Assembly (NCBI GenBank): GCA_024635925.1 | Contig: JAGXHY010000022.1 | Location: forward strand, 18,694 to 82,693 | Length of the DNA: 64,000 nt | Direction: 5' to 3' | Source of the DNA: Bacillota bacterium | GTDB lineage: Bacteria > Bacillota > TC1 | Shown here: piece by piece, positions 1-8,580 of the stretch | Layout: the number at the start of each line of letters is the position of its first letter | Numbering within the stretch: the first letter of the stretch is position 1 | Made by a program: the position numbers and the translations under genes | The notes under the pieces: model-generated | The model's database searches: none | What the model was told of the DNA's origin: nothing | What the model saw: only the letters and a program-made list of their open reading frames with translations

Positions 1-541
1 GCGTAACATTTGTTCCAAGACTTGCTTTAGTAGAAACCTTATCCCAAATTTTTAAATTTACTAGTGCTTCCTTACCATATTGTCCCGCTGGTACACTAGC
101 AGGATCTCCAAGAGCAATATTGTCAGCTTTAATAATATCTGTAAAATTCTTTATATCTTTAGTACTATTTTTTGAAACAATCAATACTATTTTATTTTCT
201 AATAAATCAATAACTGAATTTTCTAGTAGTAACCCTTGTTCTTCTAAGGCTGTCATTTCTTTAGTTGCTGCAGACATAAACACATCTATACTAGCACCTG
301 CTTCTATCTGTGATTGTAGTTTACCTGAACTATCATAAGTCCCTTGCACTTTAATATTAGGGTACTTCTTTTGGAAGGCAGGTGTGATTTCTTTCTCCAA
401 AGTGTTTTTCAAGCTTGCTGCTACAGCAATTGTGATAGTTACTTGTTCTTTTTCATTATCATTTTTCCTAGTATTATCACAACCAGAAAAAACGAAAAAC
501 ATAGCTAAAAACATTAGAACTATACTTAATCTTTTCTTCAT
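1..541 (-). CDS. modA: Molybdate ABC transporter substrate-binding lipoprotein ModA (3' end outside window)
   Basis: Periplasmic-type binding protein that captures molybdate (or tungstate) outside the membrane for an ABC importer. The reading frame starts at the ATG at 541-539 after a GAGGAG ribosome binding site and stays open to the window edge, giving about 180 residues, so the C-terminal part and probably the permease genes lie beyond position 1. The N-terminus has a hydrophobic signal ending in a SGC lipobox. Family hallmarks follow: ITIAVAASLKNTL near the start, a DSSGKLQSQIEAGASIDVFMSA stretch (read in two parts DSSGKLQSQIEAG and ASIDVFMSA), and GDPASVPAGQYGKEAL. It faces a regulator with a TOBE domain across a promoter region with four 10-bp repeats. 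Fold and family are clear; molybdate versus tungstate cannot be told. Confidence 0.9.
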   Translation of the reverse strand, partial: MKKRLSIVLMFLAMFFVFSGCDNTRKNDNEKEQVTITIAVAASLKNTLEKEITPAFQKKYPNIKVQGTYDSSGKLQSQIEAGASIDVFMSAATKEMTALEEQGLLLENSVIDLLENKIVLIVSKNSTKDIKNFTDIIKADNIALGDPASVPAGQYGKEALVNLKIWDKVSTKASLGTNVT

Positions 542-610
542 TGTTTCTCCTCTAACTTAGAATAAACTTAAAAGTTTTAGCTAAAAAATATATATTCAAA
601 CACAACTATA

Positions 611-650
611 ACTAACTAAAACTAACTATTACTAACTATTACTAACTAAA
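611..650. promoter_or_regulatory. Four tandem 10-bp repeats, candidate operator of modA
   Basis: Positions 611-620, 621-630, 631-640 and 641-650 all begin with ACTAACT and end in AAA or ATT: four perfectly abutting 10-bp units. A degenerate fifth unit precedes them (ACAACTATA). The period is about one helical turn, so a protein would meet every copy on the same face of the DNA. They sit about 70 bp upstream of modA and about 105 bp upstream of the TOBE regulator, which is the obvious candidate binder. The binding role is inference. Confidence 0.6.
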
Positions 651-754
651 AACATTATACTAAAACTAAATATGACTGTCAATAAATTGTTATCTCTATA
701 AGCATATGGTAGAATAAAAAATAAATATAATGTAGATTGATGAGGATTATTTTA

Positions 755-1276
755 ATGAATATAGAAGAATTATATACACCTGAAGAAATAGCAGCAAAAC
801 TTAAAATAACTAAATATACTGTCTATGAAATGATTAAAAGAGGTGATTTAGATGCCCATCGTCTTGGTAAACAGCTACGTATTTCTGGAGAACAATTAAA
901 TCAATATCTTCAAAGAGCCAAAGGATCTTCTAATATTTATGATGCAGAAATAAATTCAACTGGTAGTGAGACTACTGCTTTAGTCGATAAAACAATTATC
1001 TTTATCAATACAGAACTTAGAGGAAAAGTTAGAATATCAATTCATCCTGATGATATTATTTTGAGTAAGGAACCGATGGTCAGTAGTGCTAAAAACAACT
1101 ATAAAGGTAAAGTTATAGATATTATAGAAGACAATACAAGTGTTAAGATTATTTTAGATATTGGTATTCCAATCTCAGCTATAATTACAAAAAAATCTTT
1201 CTATACAATGAACATTAAAAGAGGTCAAGAACTTTTTGTTATATTTAAAACAATGTCAGTTAAGGTATATAAGTAA
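755..1276 (+). CDS. Excisionase-type HTH protein with C-terminal TOBE (molybdate-binding) domain
   Basis: Likely molybdate-sensing transcription regulator, 173 residues from the ATG at 755. Residues 5-53 form an excisionase/MerR-like helix-turn-helix (LYTPEEIAAKLKITKYTVYE, then LGKQLRISGEQLNQYL). Residues 110-172 form a TOBE/Mop fold (NNYKGKVIDIIED, then VFKTMSVKVYK at the end) of the type that binds molybdate oxyanion. The start at 755 is preferred over TTG 737 and ATG 740 because a GAGG at 742-745 is 9 nt upstream of it. It is divergent from modA, which fits local control of molybdate uptake. The domain calls are good; the regulated target is inferred from position. Confidence 0.8.
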   Translation: MNIEELYTPEEIAAKLKITKYTVYEMIKRGDLDAHRLGKQLRISGEQLNQYLQRAKGSSNIYDAEINSTGSETTALVDKTIIFINTELRGKVRISIHPDDIILSKEPMVSSAKNNYKGKVIDIIEDNTSVKIILDIGIPISAIITKKSFYTMNIKRGQELFVIFKTMSVKVYK

Positions 1277-1292
1277 AAAAAAATAACTGGAC

Positions 1293-1320
1293 TTGATTGC
1301 TTACCAATATATGTTATGCT
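1293..1320 (+). promoter_or_regulatory. Candidate sigma-A promoter of the superoxide dismutase gene
   Basis: TTGATT at 1293-1298 and TATGCT at 1315-1320 are separated by 16 nt, with a TG one base before the -10 box (extended -10). It lies about 60 bp upstream of the start codon, followed by an AGGAGG site near 1367. Confidence 0.5.
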
Positions 1321-1380
1321 ATTTATACAGACCGAAATGTTTGTAAAATCAAACAAATATAACATTAGGAGGAACAAAAA

Positions 1381-1959
1381 ATGGAACACAAGTTAAAAGA
1401 CTTACCTTTTAGTATGGACGCATTAGAACCAATTATATCTCGTGAAACTCTCGAGTATCATTATGGTAAACATCACCAATCATATGTAACAAATTTGAAT
1501 AAACTGATTGTAGGCACTGAATTTGAGAATATGACTTTAGAGGAAATAATTATGAAATCTAGTGCTGGCATATTTAATAATGCTGCTCAAGTCTTTAATC
1601 ATACATTCTACTGGAATAGCTTAGCTCCCAACGCTGGTGGAGAACCAAGTGGTAAATTAGCTGAGTTAATCAGTAAAGAATTTGGTTCATTCTCTGCCTT
1701 CAAGGAAAAATTTAGTAAGACAGCGGCTACAACATTTGGTTCTGGTTGGGCTTGGTTAGTTAAAGATAAGAATGGAAAATTAGAAATAGTAAGTACTAGT
1801 AATGCTGGAAATCCAATGACCGATGGTAAAAAACCATTATTAAATTGTGATGTATGGGAGCATGCCTATTATATTGATTATAGAAACGCCCGTCCTAGTT
1901 ATATTGAAAAATTTTGGGATTTAGTAAATTGGGATTTCGTTTCATCTAATCTAGAATAA
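1381..1959 (+). CDS. sodB: Superoxide dismutase, Fe/Mn family, iron-type signature
   Basis: Converts superoxide to hydrogen peroxide and oxygen in the cytoplasm; 192 residues, the normal length. The four metal ligands are visible: H27 (LEYHYGKHH), H74 (NHTFYW), D157 and H161 (DVWEHAYY). Q70 in [11 protein letters not shown] is where iron enzymes carry their outer-sphere glutamine, which favours iron over manganese. AGGAGG lies 8 nt upstream of the ATG. There is no signal peptide. It is a single gene ended by the strong hairpin at 1996-2039. With katG further along, it gives this organism a two-step defence against oxygen. Metal choice is judged from sequence only. Confidence 0.95.
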   Translation: MEHKLKDLPFSMDALEPIISRETLEYHYGKHHQSYVTNLNKLIVGTEFENMTLEEIIMKSSAGIFNNAAQVFNHTFYWNSLAPNAGGEPSGKLAELISKEFGSFSAFKEKFSKTAATTFGSGWAWLVKDKNGKLEIVSTSNAGNPMTDGKKPLLNCDVWEHAYYIDYRNARPSYIEKFWDLVNWDFVSSNLE

Positions 1960-1995
1960 ACAAAAAACTTTAATAGTCAAATTAAAATAAAATAG

Positions 1996-2039
1996 AAAAA
2001 AAGATGAGCTATGAAATATTTCATAGCTCATCTTTTTTT
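1996..2039. terminator. Bidirectional terminator between sodB and leuD
   Basis: Perfect 15-bp stem (arms 2003-2017 and 2018-2032) flanked by A-run and T-run on either side, so it can end transcription from both convergent genes. Confidence 0.9.
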
Positions 2040-2045
2040 TAAAAA

Positions 2046-2582
2046 TTAATATCTATTATCAGCATAATTAACCCAACCGCCTTCTTGTACTAATACCTTA
2101 TCAAAGCCACCAAGTTCAAAATCTAGAACTTCAGATTTCTCACCAGAACTCACATAAATCTTAGCCTTATCTATATCAACTTCTATATTAGTTTTAGAAC
2201 CAGAATAGTTATTAAATAAATTGTCAATCTGAGCCTTTGGTAATTCAATAGCCATCATCCCACAGTTGAACATATTTTGTCTAAAAATTCTAGCAAAACT
2301 TTCAGCAATAACAACATTTATCCCATTAACCTCTAAAGCCCAAGGAGCATGTTCTCTTGAAGAGCCACAACCAAAATTTTCTCTAGTAACCACAACAACC
2401 TTATCTTTAATATCTTCTTTATTATCAAAGCCAGTTAAAGTTAAATCCTCTAATAAATAGGGCTTTAAGGCCTCTTTAGTAATTTCAGTTAGATACCTAG
2501 CAGGGATTATTTCATCAGTATTAATATCACTTCTATCTAAAAATAAAACTTTTCCATTAAAATTCTTCATTATTTTCACCAT
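2046..2582 (-). CDS. leuD: 3-isopropylmalate dehydratase-type small subunit (LeuD family)
   Basis: Small (swivel-domain) subunit of an aconitase-family hydro-lyase. It carries NTDEIIPARY (residues 21-30) and the substrate-binding loop NFGCGSSREHAPWAL (69-83), both typical of LeuD and homoaconitase small subunits. It starts directly after the stop of the large subunit, so the two are translated together. An inner ATG (MKNFNG) four codons downstream is an equally good start. No leuA or leuB is nearby, so the substrate could be isopropylmalate, homoaconitate or a methylated malate; the sequence does not settle this. Confidence 0.85.
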   Translation of the reverse strand: MVKIMKNFNGKVLFLDRSDINTDEIIPARYLTEITKEALKPYLLEDLTLTGFDNKEDIKDKVVVVTRENFGCGSSREHAPWALEVNGINVVIAESFARIFRQNMFNCGMMAIELPKAQIDNLFNNYSGSKTNIEVDIDKAKIYVSSGEKSEVLDFELGGFDKVLVQEGGWVNYADNRY

Positions 2583-3869
2583 TTATCCTTTATACAATTG
2601 AGAATTAACTATAGTTCCAGCAATAGCAGAAGCTGCAGCAGTAGCTGGACTCATTAAATGAACCATACCACCCTTTCCCATTCTGCCAGTAAAGTTACGA
2701 TTAGTAGTAGAGGCACAAACCTCACCACTCGCAAGAACACCATTACTCATACCAAGACAAGCACCACAAGTAGGATTTGTTACACAAAATCCAGCACTTT
2801 GGAAGATTTCAATCAAACCTTCTTTTAATGCCATAGTATAAATTGCAGGTGAAGCAGGACTAACAATTGCCCTAACTTCATCACTAATCCTTTTTCCTTT
2901 AAGAATACTAGCAGCAACTCTTAAATCCTCAATACGACCATTAGTACAACTACCAATATATATCTGATCTAATTTAGTTCCAGTCAATTCCTTAACTGAT
3001 TTTACCTGATCAGGTTTATTTCCAAAAGTTGCCATTGGTTCTAGTTTACTAATATCATAATCATACACTTTTTCATAAATAGCATCTTCATCAGAAACCC
3101 ATTTGGAATAATCCTTCAAGGCCTCTTCTTTAGAACTAAATTCATCTTTAATATGATTCCATAAATAATCTACTGTTGTCATATCAGGATAGCAAACACC
3201 AACTGTGCCTCCTGCCTCAATTGCCATATTACATAAAGTCATACGTGACTCCATAGACATTTCATCAACAACAGGTCCTGTAAATTCTATAGCCATATTA
3301 GTAGCACCATTAACAGTTAACTCTTTAATAATAAAAAGAATTAAATCCTTAGCATAAACACCAGGTCTTAAACTTCCTTTTAAATTGAATTTAATCGACT
3401 TAGGTGATTTAAAAGCACAAACTCCTTTTAGAATTCCCACTTCCAGGTCTGTTGTTCCAACACCTGCTGCAAAGGCACCAAATGCTCCATGTGTACAAGT
3501 ATGAGAATCTCCCATAATGATAGTATAACCTGGTCTAACAAAGCCTTTTTCAGGGAAAATTACGTGGCATACGCCATTTCTTCCAATATCAAAAAAATCC
3601 TTTATTTTATGCCTTCTAGCCCAGTCCCTAATTATTTTTCCTTGTTCTGCAGTTTTTGAGTCCTTCGCTGGAGTAACATGATCGATTACAGCTTTAATTT
3701 TTGTTGAATCAAAAACTCTATCCTTACCTCTTGCCATCAAATCTGTAATAGCAATTGGTGTAGTTATTTCATGACAGAAGACTCTGTCTAATTTTAATAC
3801 ATGAGTATCTGGATAAGGTTGTTCTACCCTATGTGCATCAAATATTTTTTCTACTAATGTTTTGCCCAT
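2583..3869 (-). CDS. leuC: 3-isopropylmalate dehydratase-type large subunit (LeuC family)
   Basis: Large catalytic subunit with a [4Fe-4S] cluster; 428 residues, matching the short LeuC/homoaconitase (HACN) class. Cluster ligands are C308 (GSCTNGR), C368 and C371 (NPTCGACLGM). GDSHTCTHGAFG at 120-131 and the ending MVHLMSPATAAASA are family hallmarks. Together with the adjacent small subunit it should move a hydroxyl group between neighbouring carbons of a dicarboxylic or tricarboxylic acid, as in leucine synthesis. The pair stands alone, without other leucine genes, so the specific substrate is open. An AAGGAGAATG start context supports the ATG at 3869. Confidence 0.88.
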   Translation of the reverse strand: MGKTLVEKIFDAHRVEQPYPDTHVLKLDRVFCHEITTPIAITDLMARGKDRVFDSTKIKAVIDHVTPAKDSKTAEQGKIIRDWARRHKIKDFFDIGRNGVCHVIFPEKGFVRPGYTIIMGDSHTCTHGAFGAFAAGVGTTDLEVGILKGVCAFKSPKSIKFNLKGSLRPGVYAKDLILFIIKELTVNGATNMAIEFTGPVVDEMSMESRMTLCNMAIEAGGTVGVCYPDMTTVDYLWNHIKDEFSSKEEALKDYSKWVSDEDAIYEKVYDYDISKLEPMATFGNKPDQVKSVKELTGTKLDQIYIGSCTNGRIEDLRVAASILKGKRISDEVRAIVSPASPAIYTMALKEGLIEIFQSAGFCVTNPTCGACLGMSNGVLASGEVCASTTNRNFTGRMGKGGMVHLMSPATAAASAIAGTIVNSQLYKG

Positions 3870-4015
3870 TTCATTCTCCTTTTTCTTTTCTTACTCGTTC
3901 CCTATAATTATATAGTTTTTGATGAAAATTATAAAGTCTAAAATCATATTTTCGTGGTAATATAATAGTATAAATAATAATGAAGTATTATTCATTATAG
4001 TAAGGAGATAATATT

Positions 4016-4672
4016 ATGAAAATTAAAATTCTATTTGTTTCAATTTTAAGTATTCTTCTTCTATTTACTCTGACTGGTTGTGGCAGACAGGAAGTTAGCG
4101 AAAATCTTAAAGAACTAGCCAAAGTAGAAGTTAAAGAATATGAAGGAAAGGATTTATCCTCAATCGTTGATTTTAGAGAAAATTCAATTGCAGGTCCTCA
4201 AAATGTGGACATAAGCAAATATAAGCTAAAAATTGATGGATTAGTAGAAAATCCTAGTGATTTCACCTATGATGAAATTCTTACAAACACAAAGTATACT
4301 AAAGTAGTAAGACTAGACTGCGTTGAAGGTTGGAGTGTTGATATCCTTTGGGAAGGTGTTTTAGTTAAGGATCTCTTAGATAAAGTTCAAGTTAAAAGCT
4401 CTGCTAATACTGTGATTTTTTATGCATATGATGGGTATAGCACTTCACTTCCACTTAGTACAATCCTTGATAAGGATATGATTATGGCCTTTAAGATGAA
4501 TGGTGTGGTTCTCCCTCCAGAAAGAGGATATCCATTCCAGTTAGTTGCTGAAGATAAGTTAGGTTATAAATGGGCTAAATGGATAACTCATATAGAATTA
4601 TCTAGTGATGAAAACTATAAGGGTTATTGGGAAAGTAGAGGATATAGTAATGAAGCTAATGCCGAAAATTGA
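4016..4672 (+). CDS. Molybdopterin-dependent oxidoreductase lipoprotein, sulfite-oxidase fold
   Basis: Secreted lipoprotein of 218 residues: a signal peptide ends in the lipobox LTGC (C22). Residues 65-205 resemble the molybdenum cofactor domain of sulfite oxidase/YedY (MsrP). The motif RLDCVEGWSVDILWEG places C102 as the molybdenum ligand, followed by the usual DGYSTSLPLS and LPPERGYPFQLV segments. It ends in TGA inside the next gene, a membrane protein, suggesting an electron transfer pair. Only the molybdenum domain is present; the dimerisation domain of sulfite oxidases is absent. The substrate is unknown: sulfoxide repair is possible, by analogy to MsrPQ. Confidence 0.8.
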   Translation: MKIKILFVSILSILLLFTLTGCGRQEVSENLKELAKVEVKEYEGKDLSSIVDFRENSIAGPQNVDISKYKLKIDGLVENPSDFTYDEILTNTKYTKVVRLDCVEGWSVDILWEGVLVKDLLDKVQVKSSANTVIFYAYDGYSTSLPLSTILDKDMIMAFKMNGVVLPPERGYPFQLVAEDKLGYKWAKWITHIELSSDENYKGYWESRGYSNEANAEN

Positions 4673-4952
4673 TCGAATTGCTGCCTGGGTTCTTCTATTA
4701 TCATTTATAACCTATATGCTCTCAGGTATTGATACTGTAAGAAGACTTTTGATACCCCAGTTATCATCACTTATACATTTGCAATATCTTTTTATTCCAG
4801 CACATATTGCCTTTACTATCCATACTACTTACGCAATACACCTGGCTATAAAAAGATGGAATCTATGGAACACAATAAGTAAAATAATCTTATCCATTTA
4901 CTTATTGTTGAATGTAACTCTATTAGTCTATTACATTACAAACTTTTATTAA
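4650..4952 (+). CDS. Small membrane protein, candidate heme-binding partner of the Mo enzyme
   Basis: 100 residues with about three membrane helices. The start ATG at 4650 has AGAGGA at 4637-4642; the longer in-frame start at 4605 has no such site. It overlaps the upstream Mo lipoprotein by 23 nt, which implies translational coupling. Several histidines lie within or beside the helices (SSLIHLQYL, IPAHIAFTIHTTYAIHLA), as in b-type heme membrane anchors. I infer that it passes electrons between the quinone pool and the lipoprotein, as MsrQ does for MsrP, but it is much shorter than MsrQ and I do not recognise the family with certainty. Confidence 0.6.
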   Translation: MKLMPKIDRIAAWVLLLSFITYMLSGIDTVRRLLIPQLSSLIHLQYLFIPAHIAFTIHTTYAIHLAIKRWNLWNTISKIILSIYLLLNVTLLVYYITNFY

Positions 4953-5046
4953 AATTTATCAAACCGTAACTGTAGATACATCATATTCTATTAACCTATA
5001 GTACAATATCAGTATAATAAGAAAATATGAAAGGAAGTTGAACTTT

Positions 5047-5280
5047 ATGGAAAATTTTACTGCGAGAGTAGATGCAAGAGATTATGAACCAAAACTTAAA
5101 CATCCAGCTATCTTTGGAGCCTTTGATGCCCTAAAACCAGGAGAAAAAATGGAGTTGATAAATGATCATGAGCCTAAACCACTTCTTTATCAATTCATGA
5201 TAGAAATGCCTGAACAATACGAATGGGATTACCTTGAAGAAGGACCTGAAATTTGGAGAGTTTGTATAACTAAAAAGTAG
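5047..5280 (+). CDS. DUF2249 domain protein
   Basis: 77-residue cytoplasmic protein with the DUF2249 pattern: VDARDYEPKLKHPAIFGAFD, LKPGEKMELINDHEPKPL and a conserved W near the end. This domain often accompanies redox, nitric oxide or molybdenum-enzyme genes; its biochemical role is not established. I chose ATG 5047 because AGGAAG at 5032-5037 is 9 nt upstream; the earlier TTG at 5038 is too close to that site. It follows the Mo lipoprotein and membrane protein by about 90 bp and ends at a strong terminator. Confidence 0.8.
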   Translation: MENFTARVDARDYEPKLKHPAIFGAFDALKPGEKMELINDHEPKPLLYQFMIEMPEQYEWDYLEEGPEIWRVCITKK

Positions 5281-5311
5281 AACCTAAAATACGATACCCT
5301 ACAATAATTTA

Positions 5312-5349
5312 AGAGCTATTAAGATTTAATCTTAATAGCTCTATTTTTT
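5312..5349 (+). terminator. Rho-independent terminator after the DUF2249 gene
   Basis: 14-bp stem (5312-5325 with 5329-5342), 3-nt loop, then ATTTTTTA. The T-run overlaps the last codons of the convergent Fic remnant. Confidence 0.85.
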
Positions 5350-5701
5350 ATACTTCATTTTTCACTAAATCATATAATCTTTTGTTTTGAAAAATTCTTT
5401 CCTTACCTATTTTTTCAGAAACAAGAAAGCCTTCTTTTTCTAAGGATGAAAGATAACTACTAGCTGTTTTTCTTGTAACCTTTAATCCCTTTTCGATATA
5501 TACTGTCTTAGTATAAATCTCATAGAAAAGTAAATCAATTAATGCCTTAGAGTAAATCTTTGGAAGTTTCTCTTTTATTTCAGTATTAATTAATCCTAGC
5601 TCAGTATTAATTCGCCTAACGAGTCTTAAGGATTCTACTGCAGTTTCCTCAATACCTTTAAGAATATATATAATCCAATCTTCAATCTTCAATATTCCCA
5701 T
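5348..5701 (-). pseudogene. Fic-family C-terminal fragment (winged helix), catalytic part missing
   Basis: 117 residues matching only the tail of Fic/DOC proteins: a helical segment (EDWIIYILKGIEETA), then LPKIYSKALIDLLF, then a winged helix (VTRKTASSYLSSLEKEGFLVSEKIG). The catalytic Fic core with HPFxxGNGR is absent, and an in-frame TAA lies immediately before the ATG, so the gene does not extend upstream. An 18-bp inverted repeat sits just upstream (5718-5758). It is either a decayed Fic gene or a piece kept as a small DNA-binding protein. The start codon has only a weak AGG site. The fragment call is based on family memory. Confidence 0.6.
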
Positions 5702-5717
5702 ATTTTACCTATGTCAA

Positions 5718-5758
5718 GAGTACGTGGATAAAATATTAACTATTTTACCCACGTACTC
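5718..5758. repeat. 18-bp inverted repeat between clpB and the Fic remnant
   Basis: Arms 5718-5735 and 5741-5758 pair along 18 positions with one mismatch (G.U on one strand) around a 5-nt loop. There is no following T-run in either direction, so it is not a standard terminator. It may be an operator for the small winged-helix protein that begins 17 nt away, or an mRNA end structure for clpB. Confidence 0.65.
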
Positions 5759-5781
5759 ACATGTTTATATTATATTTTCTC

Positions 5782-8400
5782 TTATACGCTTGGATTCACC
5801 CATTTGAGAGTCAACTCTTCATCAACATAGTCCACTGTGATAGCAGCACCATCAAGAATCTCTCCGCTAATTAGTTTCCTTGCTAACAAGTTCTCTACCT
5901 GATTTTGTAAGAAACGTCTTAAAGGTCTAGCACCATACACAGGATCATAACCACCTTCAATTATATACTCAACAGCCTTATCAGTCATAGAAAGCTTCAA
6001 TCTACGATCATCAAGCCTTGACTGAAGTTCTTTTACCAATATATGAATAATCTGTTCAATATCTCCTCTATTAAGAGGCTTGAAGAAAATAATATCATCA
6101 ACTCTATTTAAGAACTCAGGCCTAAATAAGCGCTTAAGTTCATCCATAACCTCTTTTCTAGCAACCTCAGTTATATTACCCTTCTTATCAATACCCTCTA
6201 ACAAATATGAAGAACCAACATTAGAAGTCATGATGATAATAGTATTTTTAAAATCAACCATACGACCTTGTGAATCAGTTATCCGTCCATCATCTAAAAC
6301 CTGTAATAAAATATTAAACACATCCGGATGAGCCTTCTCTATCTCATCAAAAAGTATTACAGAATAAGGCTTACGACGAACTGACTCAGTTAATTGACCC
6401 CCCTCTTCATATCCAACATATCCAGGAGGGGCACCAATCAATCTAGAAACAGCATGCTTCTCCATATACTCACTCATATCAATACGAACAATATTTTCCA
6501 CAGAATCAAAAAGATTAATAGCAATAGTCTTAGCCAATTCTGTTTTACCTACACCAGTAGGACCAAGAAAAATAAAGGATCCTATTGGTCTTTTAGGATC
6601 TTTAATCCCTGCCCTTGCTCTAATAATAGAATCAGTCACACTTTGTACAGCTTCATCTTGACCAATTACACTCTCATGAAGAATCTCATTTAAACGCATT
6701 AATTTTTCTCTTTCACCCTCAACAAGTTTTGTTAAAGGAATACCAGTCCATTGAGAAATAATTTTAGCAATTTCTTCTTCTATAACTTCCTCTCTAATAA
6801 GAGGAGTAGCCCCTCTGTTCTTCATAAACTTTTCTTCCTCATCTTTTAATCTCTTTTCAAGTTCAGGAATTTTACCATACTTTAATTCAGCAGCTCTATT
6901 TAAATCATACTCTCTCTCAGCTTTTTCAACCTCTTGATGAAGTTGTTCAATTTCTTCTCTTAACTTACTTACATGAGTAATAGCCTTTTTCTCATTATCC
7001 CACTGAGACTTCATAGTCATCATTTTTTCCTTTAAATCAGCAAGTTCTTTTTGAAGAATATGTAACCTATTATGACTAGCCTTATCTTTTTCCTTCTTAA
7101 GTGCCGCTTCTTCAATCTCCAGCTGCATTACTCTTCTAGAAACCTCATCAAGTTCTGCAGGTAAAGAATCTATTTCAGTTCTAATTAAAGCACAAGCCTC
7201 ATCAACTAAATCAATCGCCTTATCAGGTAAGAAGCGATCACTAATATAGCGGTGAGACAAAACAGCAGCAGAAACTAAAGCATTATCATGAATTCTAACA
7301 CCATGAAAGACCTCAAAACGCTCTTTCAAACCTCTAAGTATTGAAATTGTATCCTCTACAGTAGGTTCATCAACCATAACCGGTTGGAAACGACGTTCTA
7401 AAGCAGAATCTTTTTCAATATATTTTCTATACTCATCTAAAGTAGTTGCTCCAATACAATGAAGCTCACCACGAGCCAACATTGGCTTTAACATATTGCC
7501 AGCATCCATAGAACCTTCAGTTTTACCAGCACCTACAATAGTATGAATTTCATCAATAAAAAGAAGAATTTCACCATCACTTTTTTTAATTTCTTGCAAA
7601 ACGGCTTTAAGTCTTTCTTCAAATTCCCCTCTATACTTAGCACCCGCAATTAAAGCCCCCATATCAAGAGAGAATATTTTCTTATCCTTTAAACCTTCAG
7701 GCACATCACCTCTAACAATACGATGAGCAAGTCCTTCTACTATAGCAGTCTTACCAACACCAGGTTCTCCAATTAATACCGGATTATTCTTAGTCTTTCT
7801 TGATAAAATCCTAATAGCATGGCGTATTTCCATGTCCCTACCAATTACAGGATCTAATTTGTTGTTTCTAGCCAACTTCACCAGTTCCTGACCATATTTT
7901 TCCAATGCCTCATAGGTTGATTCTGGAGTATTACTAGTAACTCTTTGATTCCCCCTAATTCCAGACAAAGCCTTAAGAAAACCATCCTTAGTTATATTAA
8001 ATATTTTAAATACTCCATCTAATGGACTACTTTTAATCTCGGCTAATATACCTAAAAATATATGCTCAACTGAAATATATTCATCCTTCATGTTTTTAGA
8101 TTCATTTTCACCTTTTAATAAAACTTTATCAACTTTCCTACTAATATATATTTTCCCTGGTTCACGTCCAGGTCCACTTACTTTAGGTTTCTTCTCTAAT
8201 AAACCCTCTATTTCCTTACTAAAAGATGCTGTGTTTACATCCATATTTTTTAATATACGTGGTAGTAAACCATCCTCTTGTTCTAAAAGAGCAATTAAAA
8301 GATGCTCTATTTCAATTTCTATTTGCCCATATCTAAGAGCTTTTGTTTCTGCTTGTTGTAGAGCTTCCATTGATTTTTGAGTTAATTTGTTTGGATCCAT
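5782..8400 (-). CDS. clpB: ATP-dependent disaggregase ClpB
   Basis: Hsp100 chaperone of 872 residues that pulls apart aggregated proteins together with DnaK. Order of parts: Clp N-domain (1-145, two repeats), first AAA+ module with Walker A GEPGVGKT at 211-218 and [12 protein letters not shown], a long coiled-coil middle domain (about 410-540, rich in [11 protein letters not shown] and related charged heptads), and a second AAA+ module with GPTGVGKT and [13 protein letters not shown]. The middle domain separates ClpB from ClpA and ClpC. Transcribed from a TTGACT-17-TATAAT promoter that overlaps the CIRCE element, so HrcA repression is expected. AGGAGG precedes the ATG. Confidence 0.97.
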   Translation of the reverse strand: MDPNKLTQKSMEALQQAETKALRYGQIEIEIEHLLIALLEQEDGLLPRILKNMDVNTASFSKEIEGLLEKKPKVSGPGREPGKIYISRKVDKVLLKGENESKNMKDEYISVEHIFLGILAEIKSSPLDGVFKIFNITKDGFLKALSGIRGNQRVTSNTPESTYEALEKYGQELVKLARNNKLDPVIGRDMEIRHAIRILSRKTKNNPVLIGEPGVGKTAIVEGLAHRIVRGDVPEGLKDKKIFSLDMGALIAGAKYRGEFEERLKAVLQEIKKSDGEILLFIDEIHTIVGAGKTEGSMDAGNMLKPMLARGELHCIGATTLDEYRKYIEKDSALERRFQPVMVDEPTVEDTISILRGLKERFEVFHGVRIHDNALVSAAVLSHRYISDRFLPDKAIDLVDEACALIRTEIDSLPAELDEVSRRVMQLEIEEAALKKEKDKASHNRLHILQKELADLKEKMMTMKSQWDNEKKAITHVSKLREEIEQLHQEVEKAEREYDLNRAAELKYGKIPELEKRLKDEEEKFMKNRGATPLIREEVIEEEIAKIISQWTGIPLTKLVEGEREKLMRLNEILHESVIGQDEAVQSVTDSIIRARAGIKDPKRPIGSFIFLGPTGVGKTELAKTIAINLFDSVENIVRIDMSEYMEKHAVSRLIGAPPGYVGYEEGGQLTESVRRKPYSVILFDEIEKAHPDVFNILLQVLDDGRITDSQGRMVDFKNTIIIMTSNVGSSYLLEGIDKKGNITEVARKEVMDELKRLFRPEFLNRVDDIIFFKPLNRGDIEQIIHILVKELQSRLDDRRLKLSMTDKAVEYIIEGGYDPVYGARPLRRFLQNQVENLLARKLISGEILDGAAITVDYVDEELTLKWVNPSV

Positions 8401-8471
8401 AATATTTCCTCCTAACTAATTACTTTATACTAATATAATACACCTTTTTAATAAAAATATTATAAAAAAAT

Positions 8472-8501
8472 TTGACTTAAAGTAGGTTTTTATGATATAA
8501 A
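8472..8501 (+). promoter_or_regulatory. Candidate htpG promoter
   Basis: TTGACT at 8472-8477 and TATAAA at 8496-8501 with 18 nt between them; the CIRCE element starts 7 bp further on, in the transcribed leader. Expected start of transcription is near 8508. Confidence 0.6.
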
Positions 8502-8508
8502 GTATCTA

Positions 8509-8535
8509 TTAGCACTCATTATATCAGAGTGCTAA
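8509..8535. promoter_or_regulatory. CIRCE element (HrcA operator) shared by clpB and htpG
   Basis: Exact consensus TTAGCACTC-N9-GAGTGCTAA. It lies inside the clpB core promoter and at the start of the htpG transcript, so one HrcA-bound site could repress both divergent genes. Confidence 0.97.
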
Positions 8536-8546
8536 ATGATAGTCAA
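8518..8546 (-). promoter_or_regulatory. clpB promoter overlapping CIRCE
   Basis: On the minus strand, TTGACT (8546-8541) and TATAAT (8523-8518) are 17 nt apart. The -10 box falls in the CIRCE spacer. Confidence 0.8.
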
Positions 8547-8580
8547 AAAAATAATTAATTATACGAAGGGAGAGATAATT

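Noticed and set aside
8536..8580. ATG at 8536 as the htpG start
   Set aside because: It overlaps the end of CIRCE and lacks a ribosome site; TTG 8581 has a strong one and gives normal length.
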